64,000 nucleotides of DNA from Pseudomonadales bacterium (GTDB lineage: Bacteria > Pseudomonadota > Gammaproteobacteria > Pseudomonadales > UBA5518), in contig JAJVIG010000023.1 of assembly GCA_022072145.1 (NCBI GenBank), forward strand, positions 1 to 64,000. The letters run 5' to 3'. The notes under the pieces are model-generated. The model made no database searches. It saw nothing but the letters and a program-made list of their open reading frames with translations, and was not told where the DNA came from. This document shows, piece after piece, positions 38,656 through 48,684 of the stretch. The translations under genes and the position numbers were made by a program. Positions within the stretch are counted from its first letter, which is position 1. Each line of letters opens with the position of its first letter.

Positions 38656-39825
38656 TCAGTCGCGGCGCAGCCGATCGGAGATCGCGATCGGGTTCGGGCA
38701 GTTCAGCACCACGATGTACGACGACACGACGAAGGTCAGGATCGCCGTCGCCTGGATCAGGTGCGAGGCCTCCTTGCCGATCATCGCGAAGCCGGCCGCC
38801 ATGTAGGCGATCAGCAGCGAGAATTCGCTGTTCTGCCCCAGCCGCAGTCCGACGTCCCAGGCCAGCGCGGGGGTTTCGCTGAGGCGCCCGAGCAGGAAGC
38901 GGAACACCAGCGGTTTCAGCACCAGCATCGCCGCCGACAGCGCCAGCGCGGCCGGCCAGATGCGGTCCAGCACCCCGAGGTCGAAGCTGCCGCCGAGCGA
39001 GAAGAAGAACAGGATCAGGAAGAAGTCGCGCAGCGGCTTGAGGCTGATCGCGATGTACTGGCTGATCGGGCTGGACGCGATCGAGACGCCGGCGACGAAG
39101 GCGCCGATCTCGGGCGACAGCCGCATCAGCGAGGCCAGTTCGGCGAGCCCGAGGCACCAGCCGATGGCGAGCAGGAAGATGTACTCATGGAAGCGGTCGA
39201 AGCGCTGGATCAGCCGGATCAGCACGAGGCGCACCAGCGCCACCGCGACGATCACCAGCACCGGCAGCGCGATCAATGCGGCGAGCAGCGCGCCGGGTTC
39301 GAAATCCCCGTACCGGCTTCCCATCAGCGCGACCAGCACCAGGATCGCGATCATGTCCTGCAGCAGCAGCAAGCCGACCATCAGTTCGCCGGTGTGGCGG
39401 TGGTGCAACACGGTGGTCGGCAGCAGCTTGATGCCGATGATCGTGCTCGAGAACATCATCGCGATACCGGTGATCAGTGCCTCGGTGCGCGTGAAGCCGG
39501 CTGCTGCCGCCGCCGCCGCTCCGACCAGCGCGAAGCACAGCGAGCTGGCGAGCGCGACCACGGTGGAGTTGCGCATGGTGGTCAGCAGTGCGCGTGGCTG
39601 CATGTCCAGCCCGAGCAGGAACAGCAGGAAGATGATCCCGATGTGCGCGATGTCCTGCAACATCGTGAGGTTGGTGATCAGCCCGAGGCCGTAGGGACCG
39701 ATCAGCGCGCCGAGCGCGATATAGGCGATCAGCAGCGGTTGGCGCGTGTAGAGCGCAACCGAGGCGAACACGGACGCACCGGTGAAGATCAGGAAGAACG
39801 AGAAGGTGACGGTCGAGTGGTCCAA
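38656..39825 (-). CDS. CPA2-family cation:proton antiporter membrane domain
   Basis: Multiple TM helices; GPYGLGLI, FLLFLLGLDMQPRAL; no RCK domain. Confidence 0.85.
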   Translation of the reverse strand: MDHSTVTFSFFLIFTGASVFASVALYTRQPLLIAYIALGALIGPYGLGLITNLTMLQDIAHIGIIFLLFLLGLDMQPRALLTTMRNSTVVALASSLCFALVGAAAAAAAGFTRTEALITGIAMMFSSTIIGIKLLPTTVLHHRHTGELMVGLLLLQDMIAILVLVALMGSRYGDFEPGALLAALIALPVLVIVAVALVRLVLIRLIQRFDRFHEYIFLLAIGWCLGLAELASLMRLSPEIGAFVAGVSIASSPISQYIAISLKPLRDFFLILFFFSLGGSFDLGVLDRIWPAALALSAAMLVLKPLVFRFLLGRLSETPALAWDVGLRLGQNSEFSLLIAYMAAGFAMIGKEASHLIQATAILTFVVSSYIVVLNCPNPIAISDRLRRD

Positions 39826-39863
39826 CGGCGTGCTGCCCGGTCATACGCGCGGCGCGCAGTATA

Positions 39864-40376
39864 TCAGGCGCCGCGGCGGACCTCGCGCTGCAGCAGCGGC
39901 GGGAGCGGATCGACGGTGGCGCTCTGGTACACCAGCGAGAACTCCTCGAGCCCCGCCAGCGCGTCGGTCGGGTCGCGGTCGGCGCGGATCTGGAAGCTGT
40001 CGAAGCCGCAGCGTTTCATCAGGAAGATCTGGTCGCGCTGCACGTCGCCGATGGCGCGCAACTCGCCGGCAAAACCCCAGGTGTCGCGCAGTACGCGCGC
40101 GTAGGAGTAGCCGCGACCGTCGCTGAACACCGGAAAGTCGATCGCCACCAGCGCGATGTCCTCGAGCGCATCGACGATCGCCTCGGGATGCTCGCTGCTC
40201 GCGAGCCAGATGCCGACCGGCTGGTCGCGCGCCACCAGTTCGGCGCGCCGGGCGTTCCACAGGCACAGCGGCACCAGCAGCTTGCCGGGCGGCAGCGGCG
40301 CCGCGGTGTCGAACTCCGCGTCGAGCCGCACCCAGTCGTCGGCGACGATGTCGCCGTGCCTAATGAGAAGCGCCAT
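39864..40376 (-). CDS. DUF934-like protein associated with sulfite reductase
   Basis: DFPVFSDGRGYSYARVLRD...GDVQRDQIFLMKRCGFDSFQIR; overlaps the sulfite reductase gene. Confidence 0.82.
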   Translation of the reverse strand: MALLIRHGDIVADDWVRLDAEFDTAAPLPPGKLLVPLCLWNARRAELVARDQPVGIWLASSEHPEAIVDALEDIALVAIDFPVFSDGRGYSYARVLRDTWGFAGELRAIGDVQRDQIFLMKRCGFDSFQIRADRDPTDALAGLEEFSLVYQSATVDPLPPLLQREVRRGA

Positions 40377-42024
40377 AGACTGCCTTCCTGAACGGCTCGA
40401 TGCCGATCCTGCGATACGTTTCGAGGAAACTCTCGTCGCCGTGCCGTTCCGCGACGTAGAGATCGAGTATGCGTCCGATCACCTCCGGCATGTCCTCCTG
40501 CGCGAACGAGGGGCCGAGGATGGTGCCGAGCGCGGCGTCGGTGCCCTGGTTGCCGCCGAGCGAGATCTGGTAGAACTCCTCGCCCTTCTTGTCGACGCCG
40601 AGGATCCCGATCTGCGCGACGTGGTGGTGTCCGCAGGCGTTCATGCAGCCGGAGATGTTGAGGTCGATGTCACCGAGGTCGTGCAGGTAGTCCAGGTCAT
40701 CGAAGCGGCGCTGGATCGCCTCGGCGACCGGAATCGACTTCGCGTTCGCGAGCGAGCACAGATCGCCGCCGGGGCAGCAGATGATATCGGTCAGCATGCC
40801 GATGTTCGGCGTGGCCAGGCCGGCAGCGCGCACGGCCTCCCACAGTTCGAACAACCGCGGCTGTGGCACGTCGGCCAGCACCAGGTTCTGCTCGTGCGTC
40901 ACCCGCACCTCGCCGAAGGAGTACGCGTCGGCGAGATCGGCGACCAGCTCGAGCTGGCGGTCGGTCACGTCGCCGGGGGCGATGCCGGTGCGCTTGAGCG
41001 ACAGCGTCACGATCGCGTAGCCGGGGACGCGGTGCGCGCCCACGTTGCGCTGCAGCCAGCGGTCGAAGGCGCGCGAGGTGGCCCGCGCGGCGGCCAGCGC
41101 GCCGGCGCAGGCGGCCGCATCGATGTCTTCGTAGGGCGGGGCGGTGAAATACGAACGCGCGCGTTCGATCTGCGCCGCGGTCAGCGGCGGCACCGTGCGG
41201 CGCGTGGTTTCCCATTCGCGCTCGACGCGGGCGCGGAACTCGTCTGCGCCGAGCGCCTTGACCAGGATCTTGATGCGCGACTTGAACAGGTGGTCGCGCC
41301 GGCCGAACTGGTTGTAGACGCGCAGGATCGCCTCGAGGTAGCCGAGCAGTTCGGGCGCCGGCAGGAACTCGCGGATGGTGGTGCCGATCATCGGCGTGCG
41401 TCCCAGCCCGCCGCCCACGATGACCTCGAAGCCGGTCGCGCCGCCGGCGTCGCGCACGATCACCAGCCCGATGTCGTGCACGCGCACCACCGCACGGTCG
41501 GCCACCGAGCCGCACACCGCGATCTTGAACTTGCGCGGCAGGTAGTTGAACTCCGGGTGGAAGGTCGACCACTGGCGGATCAGCTCGCAGTACGGGCGCG
41601 CGTCCTCGACCTCGTCGGGCGCGACCCCGGAGAACTGGTCGGCGGTGGTGTTGCGGATGCAGTTGCCGCTGGTCTGGATCGAGTGCATCTGCACGCTGGC
41701 CAGTTCGGCCAGGATGTCCGGCACTTCCTCCAGCCGGGGCCAGTTGAACTGCACGTTCTGGCGGGTGGTGAAGTGCGCGTAGCCCTTGTCGAAGTGGCGC
41801 GCTATGTGCGCGAGCTGGCGCAGTTGCCGGCTGGCCAGCATGCCGTAGGGGATCGCGATGCGCAGCATCGGCGCCAGCCGCTGCACGTAGAGCCCGTTGC
41901 GCAAGCGGAGCGCGCGGAATTCCGCCTCGCTCAGCTCGCCGCGCAGGAAGCGCTCGGTCTGTCCGCGGTACTGGCGGACGCGCTCGTCGAGCATGCGCTG
42001 GTCGTGTTCGTCGTATCGATACAT
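40360..42024 (-). CDS. Assimilatory nitrite/sulfite reductase hemoprotein (CysI-like)
   Basis: TTRQNVQFNW, siroheme/4Fe-4S ligand pattern CPGGDLCSLANAKS...NISGCMNACGHHHVAQIGILG. Confidence 0.92.
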   Translation of the reverse strand: MYRYDEHDQRMLDERVRQYRGQTERFLRGELSEAEFRALRLRNGLYVQRLAPMLRIAIPYGMLASRQLRQLAHIARHFDKGYAHFTTRQNVQFNWPRLEEVPDILAELASVQMHSIQTSGNCIRNTTADQFSGVAPDEVEDARPYCELIRQWSTFHPEFNYLPRKFKIAVCGSVADRAVVRVHDIGLVIVRDAGGATGFEVIVGGGLGRTPMIGTTIREFLPAPELLGYLEAILRVYNQFGRRDHLFKSRIKILVKALGADEFRARVEREWETTRRTVPPLTAAQIERARSYFTAPPYEDIDAAACAGALAAARATSRAFDRWLQRNVGAHRVPGYAIVTLSLKRTGIAPGDVTDRQLELVADLADAYSFGEVRVTHEQNLVLADVPQPRLFELWEAVRAAGLATPNIGMLTDIICCPGGDLCSLANAKSIPVAEAIQRRFDDLDYLHDLGDIDLNISGCMNACGHHHVAQIGILGVDKKGEEFYQISLGGNQGTDAALGTILGPSFAQEDMPEVIGRILDLYVAERHGDESFLETYRRIGIEPFRKAVYGASH

Positions 42025-42186
42025 CGTTGCGGTTCGGCCGGTGGCAGGGTCTGGGTGCCGTGCATTCCTCCTCGCCCGCAAGGGGCAAGGGCCGGAACGG
42101 CGGCGGGCACGTTAACAAAACGCTTACAGCTATAAAAGAACCGATTTTTTATAACCAAATAATGATCCGCGATATTGTGGACACGC

Positions 42187-45100
42187 TCAGGGTGCCGGCA
42201 GCTCCATGGCCGCCACGGACGCCCCGGCGAGGTTCGGCCGCAACCAGCGCTCCATCTCGCGTGCCTCGACGCCCTTGCGCGCCGCCAGATCCCCGAGCTG
42301 GTCCAACCCGATGCGCCCGACCGCGAAATAACGCGCCTCGGGATGCGCGAAGTACCAACCGGCGACCGAAGCCGCCGGATGCATCGCGAAGCTCTCGGTC
42401 AGCCGGATCCCGGTCGCGCGCTCGGCATCGAGCAGACGGAACAGCGTGCGTTTCTCGGTGTGGTCGGGGCAGGCCGGATAGCCCGGCGCGGGACGGATGC
42501 CGCGGTAGCGCTCGCGGATCAGTTCGTCGTTGCCGAGCGCTTCGTCGGCGGCGTAGCCCCACAGCACGCGGCGCACCTCGCGGTGCAGGTGCTCGGCCAG
42601 CGATTCGGCGAGCCGGTCCGCCAGTGCCTTGACCAGGATCGCCGAGTAGTCGTCGTGCTCGCGGCGGAAGCGTTCGGCGAGTTCATCGGCGCCGAAGCCC
42701 GCGCTGACCGCGAAGCCGCCGATCCAGTCGGGCGGGCCGCCGGCCGGCGCGATGAAGTCCGCGAGGCTGCGGTTGGGTTTGCCGTCGGCGTGTGCCTGCT
42801 GCTGGCGCAGGAAGTGCAGCGCGGCGATGCGCTCGCTGCGTGACTCGTCGGCGAACAGCGCCACGTCGTCGCTGCCCGCGCGTGCGGCCGGCCAGAAGCC
42901 GACCACGGCGCGCGCCACCAGCAGCCGCTCGTCGATGATGCGCCGCAGCATCGCCTGCGCGTCGTCGAACAGCGTGCGTGCGGCGCTGCCGATGCGCGGG
43001 TCGTCGAGGATCGCCGGGTACTTGCCGGACAGGTCCCACGCAATGAAGAACGGCGTCCAGTCGATCGTCTCCAGCAGCCCCTGCAGCGCGACGTCGCCGA
43101 ATACGCGCGTGCCGGTGAACGACGGTCGCGGTGGAGCATACGCGTCCCAGTCGAAGCGTGGCGCGTTCGCCACCGCCTCCGCGAACGGCAGCAGCGGCTT
43201 GCGCTCGCCCGCGGCGGCGCTGCGCTCGCGGATCGTCGCGTACTCGGCGCGCCGCTGCGCCACGAAGTCCGCACCCTGTTCGGGGCTCATCAGCTGCGAG
43301 ACCACCGTCACGCCGCGCGAGGCGTCGGGCACGTAGATGGTGGGGCCGGCACGGTAGGCCGGCTCGATCCTCACCGCCGTGTGCGCCTTCGAGGTCGTGG
43401 CGCCTCCGATCAGCAGCGGGATGTCGAATTCGAGGCGCTGCATCTCGGAGGCCACGTGCACCATCTCGTCGAGCGAGGGCGTGATCAGCCCGCTCAGGCC
43501 GATCACGTCGACCGCGTGCTCGCGCGCGCTGGCGAGGATGCGTTCGCAGGAAACCATCACGCCGAGGTCGATCACCTCGAAGTTGTTGCACTGCATCACG
43601 ACGCCGACGATGTTCTTGCCGATGTCGTGCACATCGCCCTTGACGGTGGCGAGCAGCACCTTGCCGTTGCTGCGTCGCTCGCCGTCGGCGCGGTCCATGT
43701 ACGGCAGCAGGCAGGCCACGGCCTGCTTCATGACGCGTGCGCTCTTGACCACCTGCGGCAGGAACATGCGGCCCTCGCCGAACAGGTCGCCGACCACGTT
43801 CATGCCGGCCATCAGCGGCCCCTCGATCACGTCGAGCGGGCGTGCCGCCTGCAGGCGGGCTTCCTCGGTGTCCTGTTCGATCCAGGTCGAGACGCCCTTG
43901 ACCAGCGCGTGCTCGAGCCGCTTCACGACCGGCCACGACCGCCACTCCAGATCCTCGACTGCCTGCTGGACGCCGGCGCCGGCGTACTGGCCGGCGATCT
44001 CGAGCAGCCGCTCGGTGGCGTCGGCGCGGCGGTTCAGCACCACGTCCTCGACGCGTTCGCGCAGTTCCGGCGCGATCTCGTCGTAGATCGCGAGCTGGCC
44101 GGCGTTGACGATTCCCATCCCGAGGCCGGCGCGGATCGCGTGGAACAGGAACACGGCGTGGATCGCCTCGCGCACGCGGTCGTTGCCGCGGAACGAGAAC
44201 GAGACGTTGCTGATCCCGCCCGAGACCAGCGCGCCGGGCAGCTGGTCGCGGATGTGGCGGCAGCAGGCGATGAAGTCGACCGCGTAGTTGGCGTGCTCCT
44301 CGATGCCGGTGGCGATCGCGAACACGTTGGGGTCGAAGATGATGTCCTCGGGCGCGAAGCCCACTTCGTCGACCAGGATGCGGTAGGAGCGGGTGCAGAT
44401 CGCGATCTTGCGCTCCAGCGTATCGGCCTGGCCCTGTTCGTCGAAGGCCATCACCACCACCGCGGCGCCGAAGCGCAGCGCGAGCCGTGCCTGCGCGACG
44501 AAGGGCTCGACGCCTTCCTTCAGGCTGATCGAGTTCACCACCGGGCGGCCCTGTACCACCCTCAAGCCGGCCTCGATGACCTCCCATTTCGAGGAGTCGA
44601 TCATCACCGGCACCCGGCAGATGTCGGGCTCGGCGGCGACCAGTTCGAGGAAACGCACCATCGCGGCGCGCGAGTCGAGCATCGCTTCGTCCATGTTGAC
44701 GTCGATGATCTGCGCGCCCGCCTCGACCTGCTGGCGCGCGACCTCGAGCGCGGCACTGAAGTCACCCTCGCGGACCAGCCGCGCGAAGCGCGCCGAGCCG
44801 GTCACGTTGGTGCGTTCGCCGACGTTCACGAACAGCGATCCGGCGGTGATCGTCAGCGGTTCCAGGCCGGCGAGCCGCAGTGCGTGCGGTCGCGGCGGGA
44901 TCGCGCGCGGCGCCAGCGCGGCCACGCGTTCGGCGATCGCGCGGATGTGCGCGGGCGTGGTGCCACAGCAGCCGCCGACGATGTTGACCATCCCGCGCCC
45001 GGCGAACTCGCCGATGATGCGGGCCATGGTTGCCGGGTCCTGGTTGTAGTTGCCGAACTCGTCCGGCAGTCCGGCGTTCGGGTGCACGCTGAGCGCGGTG

Positions 45101-45897
45101 TCGGCGATCTTCGCCAGCGCCAGCACGTGCGGGCGCAGCTGCTCGGCGCCGAGCGCGCAGTTCAGCCCGACCGCGAGCGGCCGTGCGTGCGCCACCGAGA
45201 ACCAGAAGGCCTCGGCGGTCTGCCCCGACAGCGTGCGGCCGCTGGCGTCGGTGATCGTCCCCGAGATCATCACCGGCCAGCGCCGGCCGTGCGCGTCGAA
45301 GAACTCCTCGCAGGCGAAGATCGCGGCCTTGGCGTTGAGGGTGTCGAAGACGGTCTCGATGAGCAGGATGTCGGCGCCACCGGCGACCAGGCCCTCGATG
45401 GCGACGCGGTAGTCGGCGGCGAGTTCCTCGAAGCGCACGTTGCGGAACCCCGGATCCTCGACGTCCGGCGACAGGGAGGCGGTGCGGCTGGTCGGGCCCA
45501 GCACGCCGGCGACGAAGCGCGGGCGGTCCGGATCGCGCGCGGTGAATTCGTCCGCCGCCCGGCGTGCCAGGCGCGCACCGGTTTCGTTGAGTTCACGCAC
45601 CAGCGCGCCGAGGCCGTAATCGGCCTGCGAGATCGCGGTCGAATTGAAGGTATTGGTCTCGATGATGTCGGCGCCGGCCTCGAGGTACGCGCGATGGATG
45701 GCGGCGATGATGTCGGGGCGGGTCAGTGACAGCAGGTCGTTGTTGCCGCGCAAGGGCAGCGCGTGCGCGGCGAAACGCTCGCCGCGGAAATCCTCCTCCT
45801 CGAGCCGGTGCGCCTGGATCATCGTGCCCATCGCTCCGTCGAGCACGAGGATGCGCTGGTCGAGTGCGGCGCGAAGCGTCTGGCTGGAATCGGTCAT
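42187..45897 (-). CDS. metH: Cobalamin-dependent methionine synthase
   Basis: [28 protein letters not shown] Zn site, [14 protein letters not shown] cobalamin motif, C-terminal activation domain. Confidence 0.96.
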   Translation of the reverse strand: MTDSSQTLRAALDQRILVLDGAMGTMIQAHRLEEEDFRGERFAAHALPLRGNNDLLSLTRPDIIAAIHRAYLEAGADIIETNTFNSTAISQADYGLGALVRELNETGARLARRAADEFTARDPDRPRFVAGVLGPTSRTASLSPDVEDPGFRNVRFEELAADYRVAIEGLVAGGADILLIETVFDTLNAKAAIFACEEFFDAHGRRWPVMISGTITDASGRTLSGQTAEAFWFSVAHARPLAVGLNCALGAEQLRPHVLALAKIADTALSVHPNAGLPDEFGNYNQDPATMARIIGEFAGRGMVNIVGGCCGTTPAHIRAIAERVAALAPRAIPPRPHALRLAGLEPLTITAGSLFVNVGERTNVTGSARFARLVREGDFSAALEVARQQVEAGAQIIDVNMDEAMLDSRAAMVRFLELVAAEPDICRVPVMIDSSKWEVIEAGLRVVQGRPVVNSISLKEGVEPFVAQARLALRFGAAVVVMAFDEQGQADTLERKIAICTRSYRILVDEVGFAPEDIIFDPNVFAIATGIEEHANYAVDFIACCRHIRDQLPGALVSGGISNVSFSFRGNDRVREAIHAVFLFHAIRAGLGMGIVNAGQLAIYDEIAPELRERVEDVVLNRRADATERLLEIAGQYAGAGVQQAVEDLEWRSWPVVKRLEHALVKGVSTWIEQDTEEARLQAARPLDVIEGPLMAGMNVVGDLFGEGRMFLPQVVKSARVMKQAVACLLPYMDRADGERRSNGKVLLATVKGDVHDIGKNIVGVVMQCNNFEVIDLGVMVSCERILASAREHAVDVIGLSGLITPSLDEMVHVASEMQRLEFDIPLLIGGATTSKAHTAVRIEPAYRAGPTIYVPDASRGVTVVSQLMSPEQGADFVAQRRAEYATIRERSAAAGERKPLLPFAEAVANAPRFDWDAYAPPRPSFTGTRVFGDVALQGLLETIDWTPFFIAWDLSGKYPAILDDPRIGSAARTLFDDAQAMLRRIIDERLLVARAVVGFWPAARAGSDDVALFADESRSERIAALHFLRQQQAHADGKPNRSLADFIAPAGGPPDWIGGFAVSAGFGADELAERFRREHDDYSAILVKALADRLAESLAEHLHREVRRVLWGYAADEALGNDELIRERYRGIRPAPGYPACPDHTEKRTLFRLLDAERATGIRLTESFAMHPAASVAGWYFAHPEARYFAVGRIGLDQLGDLAARKGVEAREMERWLRPNLAGASVAAMELPAP

Positions 45898-46011
45898 CGG
45901 TGGCGCGTTCCGGACGGGTGGCGGGGGCCGGGCGGCTTCAAACCCCGCATGGTAACAAAGCCGCCCCGGCGCGGAGCGGGGAAGCGGCAATCCTCACGTT
46001 GAGTATCGCAA

Positions 46012-46036
46012 ATACCCGAGCAAATTAGTAATATAT
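46012..46036 (+). promoter_or_regulatory. Possible IscR-type site upstream of nfuA
   Basis: ATACCCGAGCAAATTAGTAATATAT; left half resembles type-1 IscR sites, right half is weaker. Confidence 0.3.
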
Positions 46037-46069
46037 TGCGTGTCGCTTTTGCGCGGGGACGGTAGGCAG

Positions 46070-46651
46070 ATGCTCACGATCACGGAATCGGCCCAGGAAT
46101 ACCTCGTCGGCCTGCTGTCGAAGCAGGATCCGGAGGTGCGCGGTGTGCGCGTGTTCATCAACGACCCCGGCACCCCGCGTGCCGAGACCTGCATCGCGTA
46201 TTGCCGCGATGCGGACATCAAGACCGACGACGAGCACCGGCGGTTCAACGGCTTCGAGGCCTGGTTCGACGCGCGCAGCGTGCCGTTCCTCGAGGACGCG
46301 CTGGTCGATTACGCGGCCGACCGCATGGGCGGGCAGCTCACGATCAAGGCGCCCAACGCCAAGTTGCCGCAGGTGAGCGCCGACAGTCCGCTCGAGGACC
46401 GCATCAACTACATCCTGTACAACGAGGTCAACCCGCAGCTCGCCGCGCACGGCGGCGAGGTCCGGCTGGCCGAACTGCTCGAGGGCAACATCGCGGTGCT
46501 GCAGTTCGGCGGCAGCTGCCAGGGCTGCGGGATGATCGACGCCACGTTGAAGCACGGCGTCGAGAGCACCCTGCTCGAGAAGCTGCCCGAGCTGAAGGAA
46601 GTGCGCGACATCACCGACCACTCGATCCGCACCAACGCCTACTACACCTGA
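46070..46651 (+). CDS. nfuA: Fe/S biogenesis protein NfuA
   Basis: Degenerate A-type N-domain plus Nfu domain with [15 protein letters not shown]. Confidence 0.95.
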   Translation: MLTITESAQEYLVGLLSKQDPEVRGVRVFINDPGTPRAETCIAYCRDADIKTDDEHRRFNGFEAWFDARSVPFLEDALVDYAADRMGGQLTIKAPNAKLPQVSADSPLEDRINYILYNEVNPQLAAHGGEVRLAELLEGNIAVLQFGGSCQGCGMIDATLKHGVESTLLEKLPELKEVRDITDHSIRTNAYYT

Positions 46652-46670
46652 TTCCCCCGGGGCGGCGGTG

Positions 46671-46692
46671 CGCGCCGGGCGACCCCGGCGCG
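46671..46692. terminator. GC-rich hairpin downstream of nfuA
   Basis: CGCGCCGGG-CGAC-CCCGGCGCG perfect 9-bp stem; no U-tract. Confidence 0.4.
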
Positions 46693-46701
46693 GCCGCCGG
46701 C

Positions 46702-46742
46702 ATGATCAGGATCAATGACAGCGATGCCGCATCACGTAGATT
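46702..46742 (+). promoter_or_regulatory. Candidate FNR/Anr-dependent promoter of the cytochrome operon
   Basis: ATGAT-CAGG-ATCAA (46702-46715, 9/10 to TTGAT-N4-ATCAA) overlapping -35 ATGACA (46715-46720), 16-nt spacer, -10 TAGATT (46737-46742). Confidence 0.6.
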
Positions 46743-46785
46743 GAAGCCCGGGACGGCCGTCGGCCGTCCAGACGGGGAGTTCGTG

Positions 46786-47691
46786 ATGAAAACGCGTACC
46801 GGAATCTCGATGGGTTCGTGGCTGGGCGTCGCGGCGCTGGCCGTGGTCGCTGCCGTGCTCGCGCCGCCGGCGCAGGCACTCGACTGGGTCGGCGCACCGG
46901 TCGCCGAGGTGCAACTGTTCTATCCGGGCCAGTTCTCGTGGGAGAAATCCCTGATGGCAGCATCGCATCGCGGGGCCGCGAAGATGCGCAGCGGCGCACC
47001 CTGTGGCGGCTGCCATCGCAACGACGCGGCGAGGCTCGGGCAGCGTGCGGCGCAGCGCGACGGGTACCGCGAGCGCAGCGCCGTCACGGTGCAGGTGCGC
47101 GCGCTGCTCGCCGGCGACCGGCTGCATCTGCAGATCTCGGGCCCGCTGCTGCACGGCAAGGCCCCGGCGGTGTCGTTGCTGCTCGGGGATGCGACGTTGA
47201 AGGCCACCGCGCAGGCCGGCTGCTGGGCCTCGTGCCACGACGATGCGCCCGGCATGGCGAGCGACGCCGGCGCCGGACTCGGCAAGTACCTCAACGCCTC
47301 GCGCAGCAAGCTCACGCCGGGCGGCGGCGGGACCAGCGTGCGCCCGCCGGCCGAACTCGCGCAGGCACTGGCGCGCGGGGAGTTCCTCGAACTGCTGGAG
47401 GTCGCGCCGACGGGGCAGGGCGCGCGTGGCTACGTGCTCGCCTCGCTGCTGCGCCAGCCGCTGGCCGACGGCGCCGTGATGCGCAGCGAGGGCGAGCGCT
47501 GGATCGCCGAGCTGAGCCGCCCGCTGGCCTCCGCTGGCGAGGGCCAGATCGCCCTGGCCGCCGGCAAGGTGTATCACCTCGGCATCGCGCTGCACGATAC
47601 GGGCGGCAGCGGACGCCAGCACCTGGTCAGCTTCGCGAAATCGCTGGCGATCGGCGGCGGCAAGGCGGATATCGTCGCGCCGGGCGCCTAG
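46786..47691 (+). CDS. Exported c-type cytochrome with EB_dh (ethylbenzene dehydrogenase gamma-like heme) domain
   Basis: Signal peptide (LGVAALAVVAAVLAPPAQA); CGGCH; GCWASCHDD; beta-rich EB_dh-like C-terminal half. Confidence 0.7.
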   Translation: MKTRTGISMGSWLGVAALAVVAAVLAPPAQALDWVGAPVAEVQLFYPGQFSWEKSLMAASHRGAAKMRSGAPCGGCHRNDAARLGQRAAQRDGYRERSAVTVQVRALLAGDRLHLQISGPLLHGKAPAVSLLLGDATLKATAQAGCWASCHDDAPGMASDAGAGLGKYLNASRSKLTPGGGGTSVRPPAELAQALARGEFLELLEVAPTGQGARGYVLASLLRQPLADGAVMRSEGERWIAELSRPLASAGEGQIALAAGKVYHLGIALHDTGGSGRQHLVSFAKSLAIGGGKADIVAPGA

Positions 47692-47744
47692 CGCGTGGCC
47701 ACTCGCGACACGTCGATGCACCACCCGGGCACAGGGAGTCGTCC

Positions 47745-48665
47745 ATGAAGCATTCCACCGCCGCGATCCTGGCGTTCGCGCTGTCGCTGACGGGGTTGGC
47801 ACCGCCGGCGTGTGCCGATGCGGTGCATGAGGAACTGCCGGCCTCCACCACCTACGGCGACGGTACCGCCAGTTGCACCACCTGCCACGACGATGTGCAT
47901 GCCGGCGCCGCGCTGCGGGGTGCCCACGGCATGGCGGGCGACGCGCGTTCGCCGGCGGCGGGTCGCGGCTGCGAGTCGTGTCACGGGCCGGGAGCCGAGC
48001 ACGCCGCTGACGAACACGCATTCCGCGTCGCGCAGACGTTCGGCAGCCGTGAGCCGGAGACCGCCGCGGCCCGTGTCGAGGCCTGCACCGCGTGTCATGC
48101 GAGCGGCGCCCAGCGGCATTTCCAGGCGAGCGAGCACCAGCTCGCGGACGTGGCGTGCAACGACTGCCACCGCGTGCACGAGCCGCGCGACCGCATGCTC
48201 GATCGCAGCGCGCAGGCGGAGGCCTGCGTCGGCTGCCACCGCGAACTGCGCTCGGGGATGAACAAGTACTCGCGCCACCCGATGCGCGAGGGCAAGGTCG
48301 CGTGTACCGATTGCCACGCGCCGCACGGTGGCCGGGGGCCGCAGATGCTGGTCGAGGCCACGGTCAACGAAACCTGCTATCGCTGCCACGCGGAGAAGCG
48401 CGGGCCGTTCCTGTTCGAGCACGAACCGGTGCAGGACGACTGCGGCCAGTGCCACGATCCACACGGCTCGGTCAACGACTCGCTGCTCGTTGCGCGCTCG
48501 CCGTTCCTGTGCCAGCAGTGCCACAACGATACGCGGCATCCGGGAACCGTCTATGCGAATCCGAACTTCGCCGCCAACAATCGCGTGGTCGGCAAGGCCT
48601 GCCAGAACTGCCACACCGCCGTGCACGGCAGCAATCACCCGGCCGGACAGACGTTCCGTCGCTGA
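47745..48665 (+). CDS. Periplasmic decaheme c-type cytochrome, MtrA/DmsE family
   Basis: Signal peptide and exactly ten CXXCH motifs (CTTCH, CESCH, CTACH, CNDCH, CVGCH, CTDCH, CYRCH, CGQCH, CQQCH, CQNCH). Confidence 0.93.
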   Translation: MKHSTAAILAFALSLTGLAPPACADAVHEELPASTTYGDGTASCTTCHDDVHAGAALRGAHGMAGDARSPAAGRGCESCHGPGAEHAADEHAFRVAQTFGSREPETAAARVEACTACHASGAQRHFQASEHQLADVACNDCHRVHEPRDRMLDRSAQAEACVGCHRELRSGMNKYSRHPMREGKVACTDCHAPHGGRGPQMLVEATVNETCYRCHAEKRGPFLFEHEPVQDDCGQCHDPHGSVNDSLLVARSPFLCQQCHNDTRHPGTVYANPNFAANNRVVGKACQNCHTAVHGSNHPAGQTFRR

Positions 48666-48684
48666 CACCAGGGGGGGGCACGCC

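Noticed and set aside
45898-46069. Cobalamin riboswitch upstream of metH
   Set aside because: The 172-nt divergent spacer is short and no cobalamin-box-like sequence was visible by eye; a covariance search would be needed to be certain.
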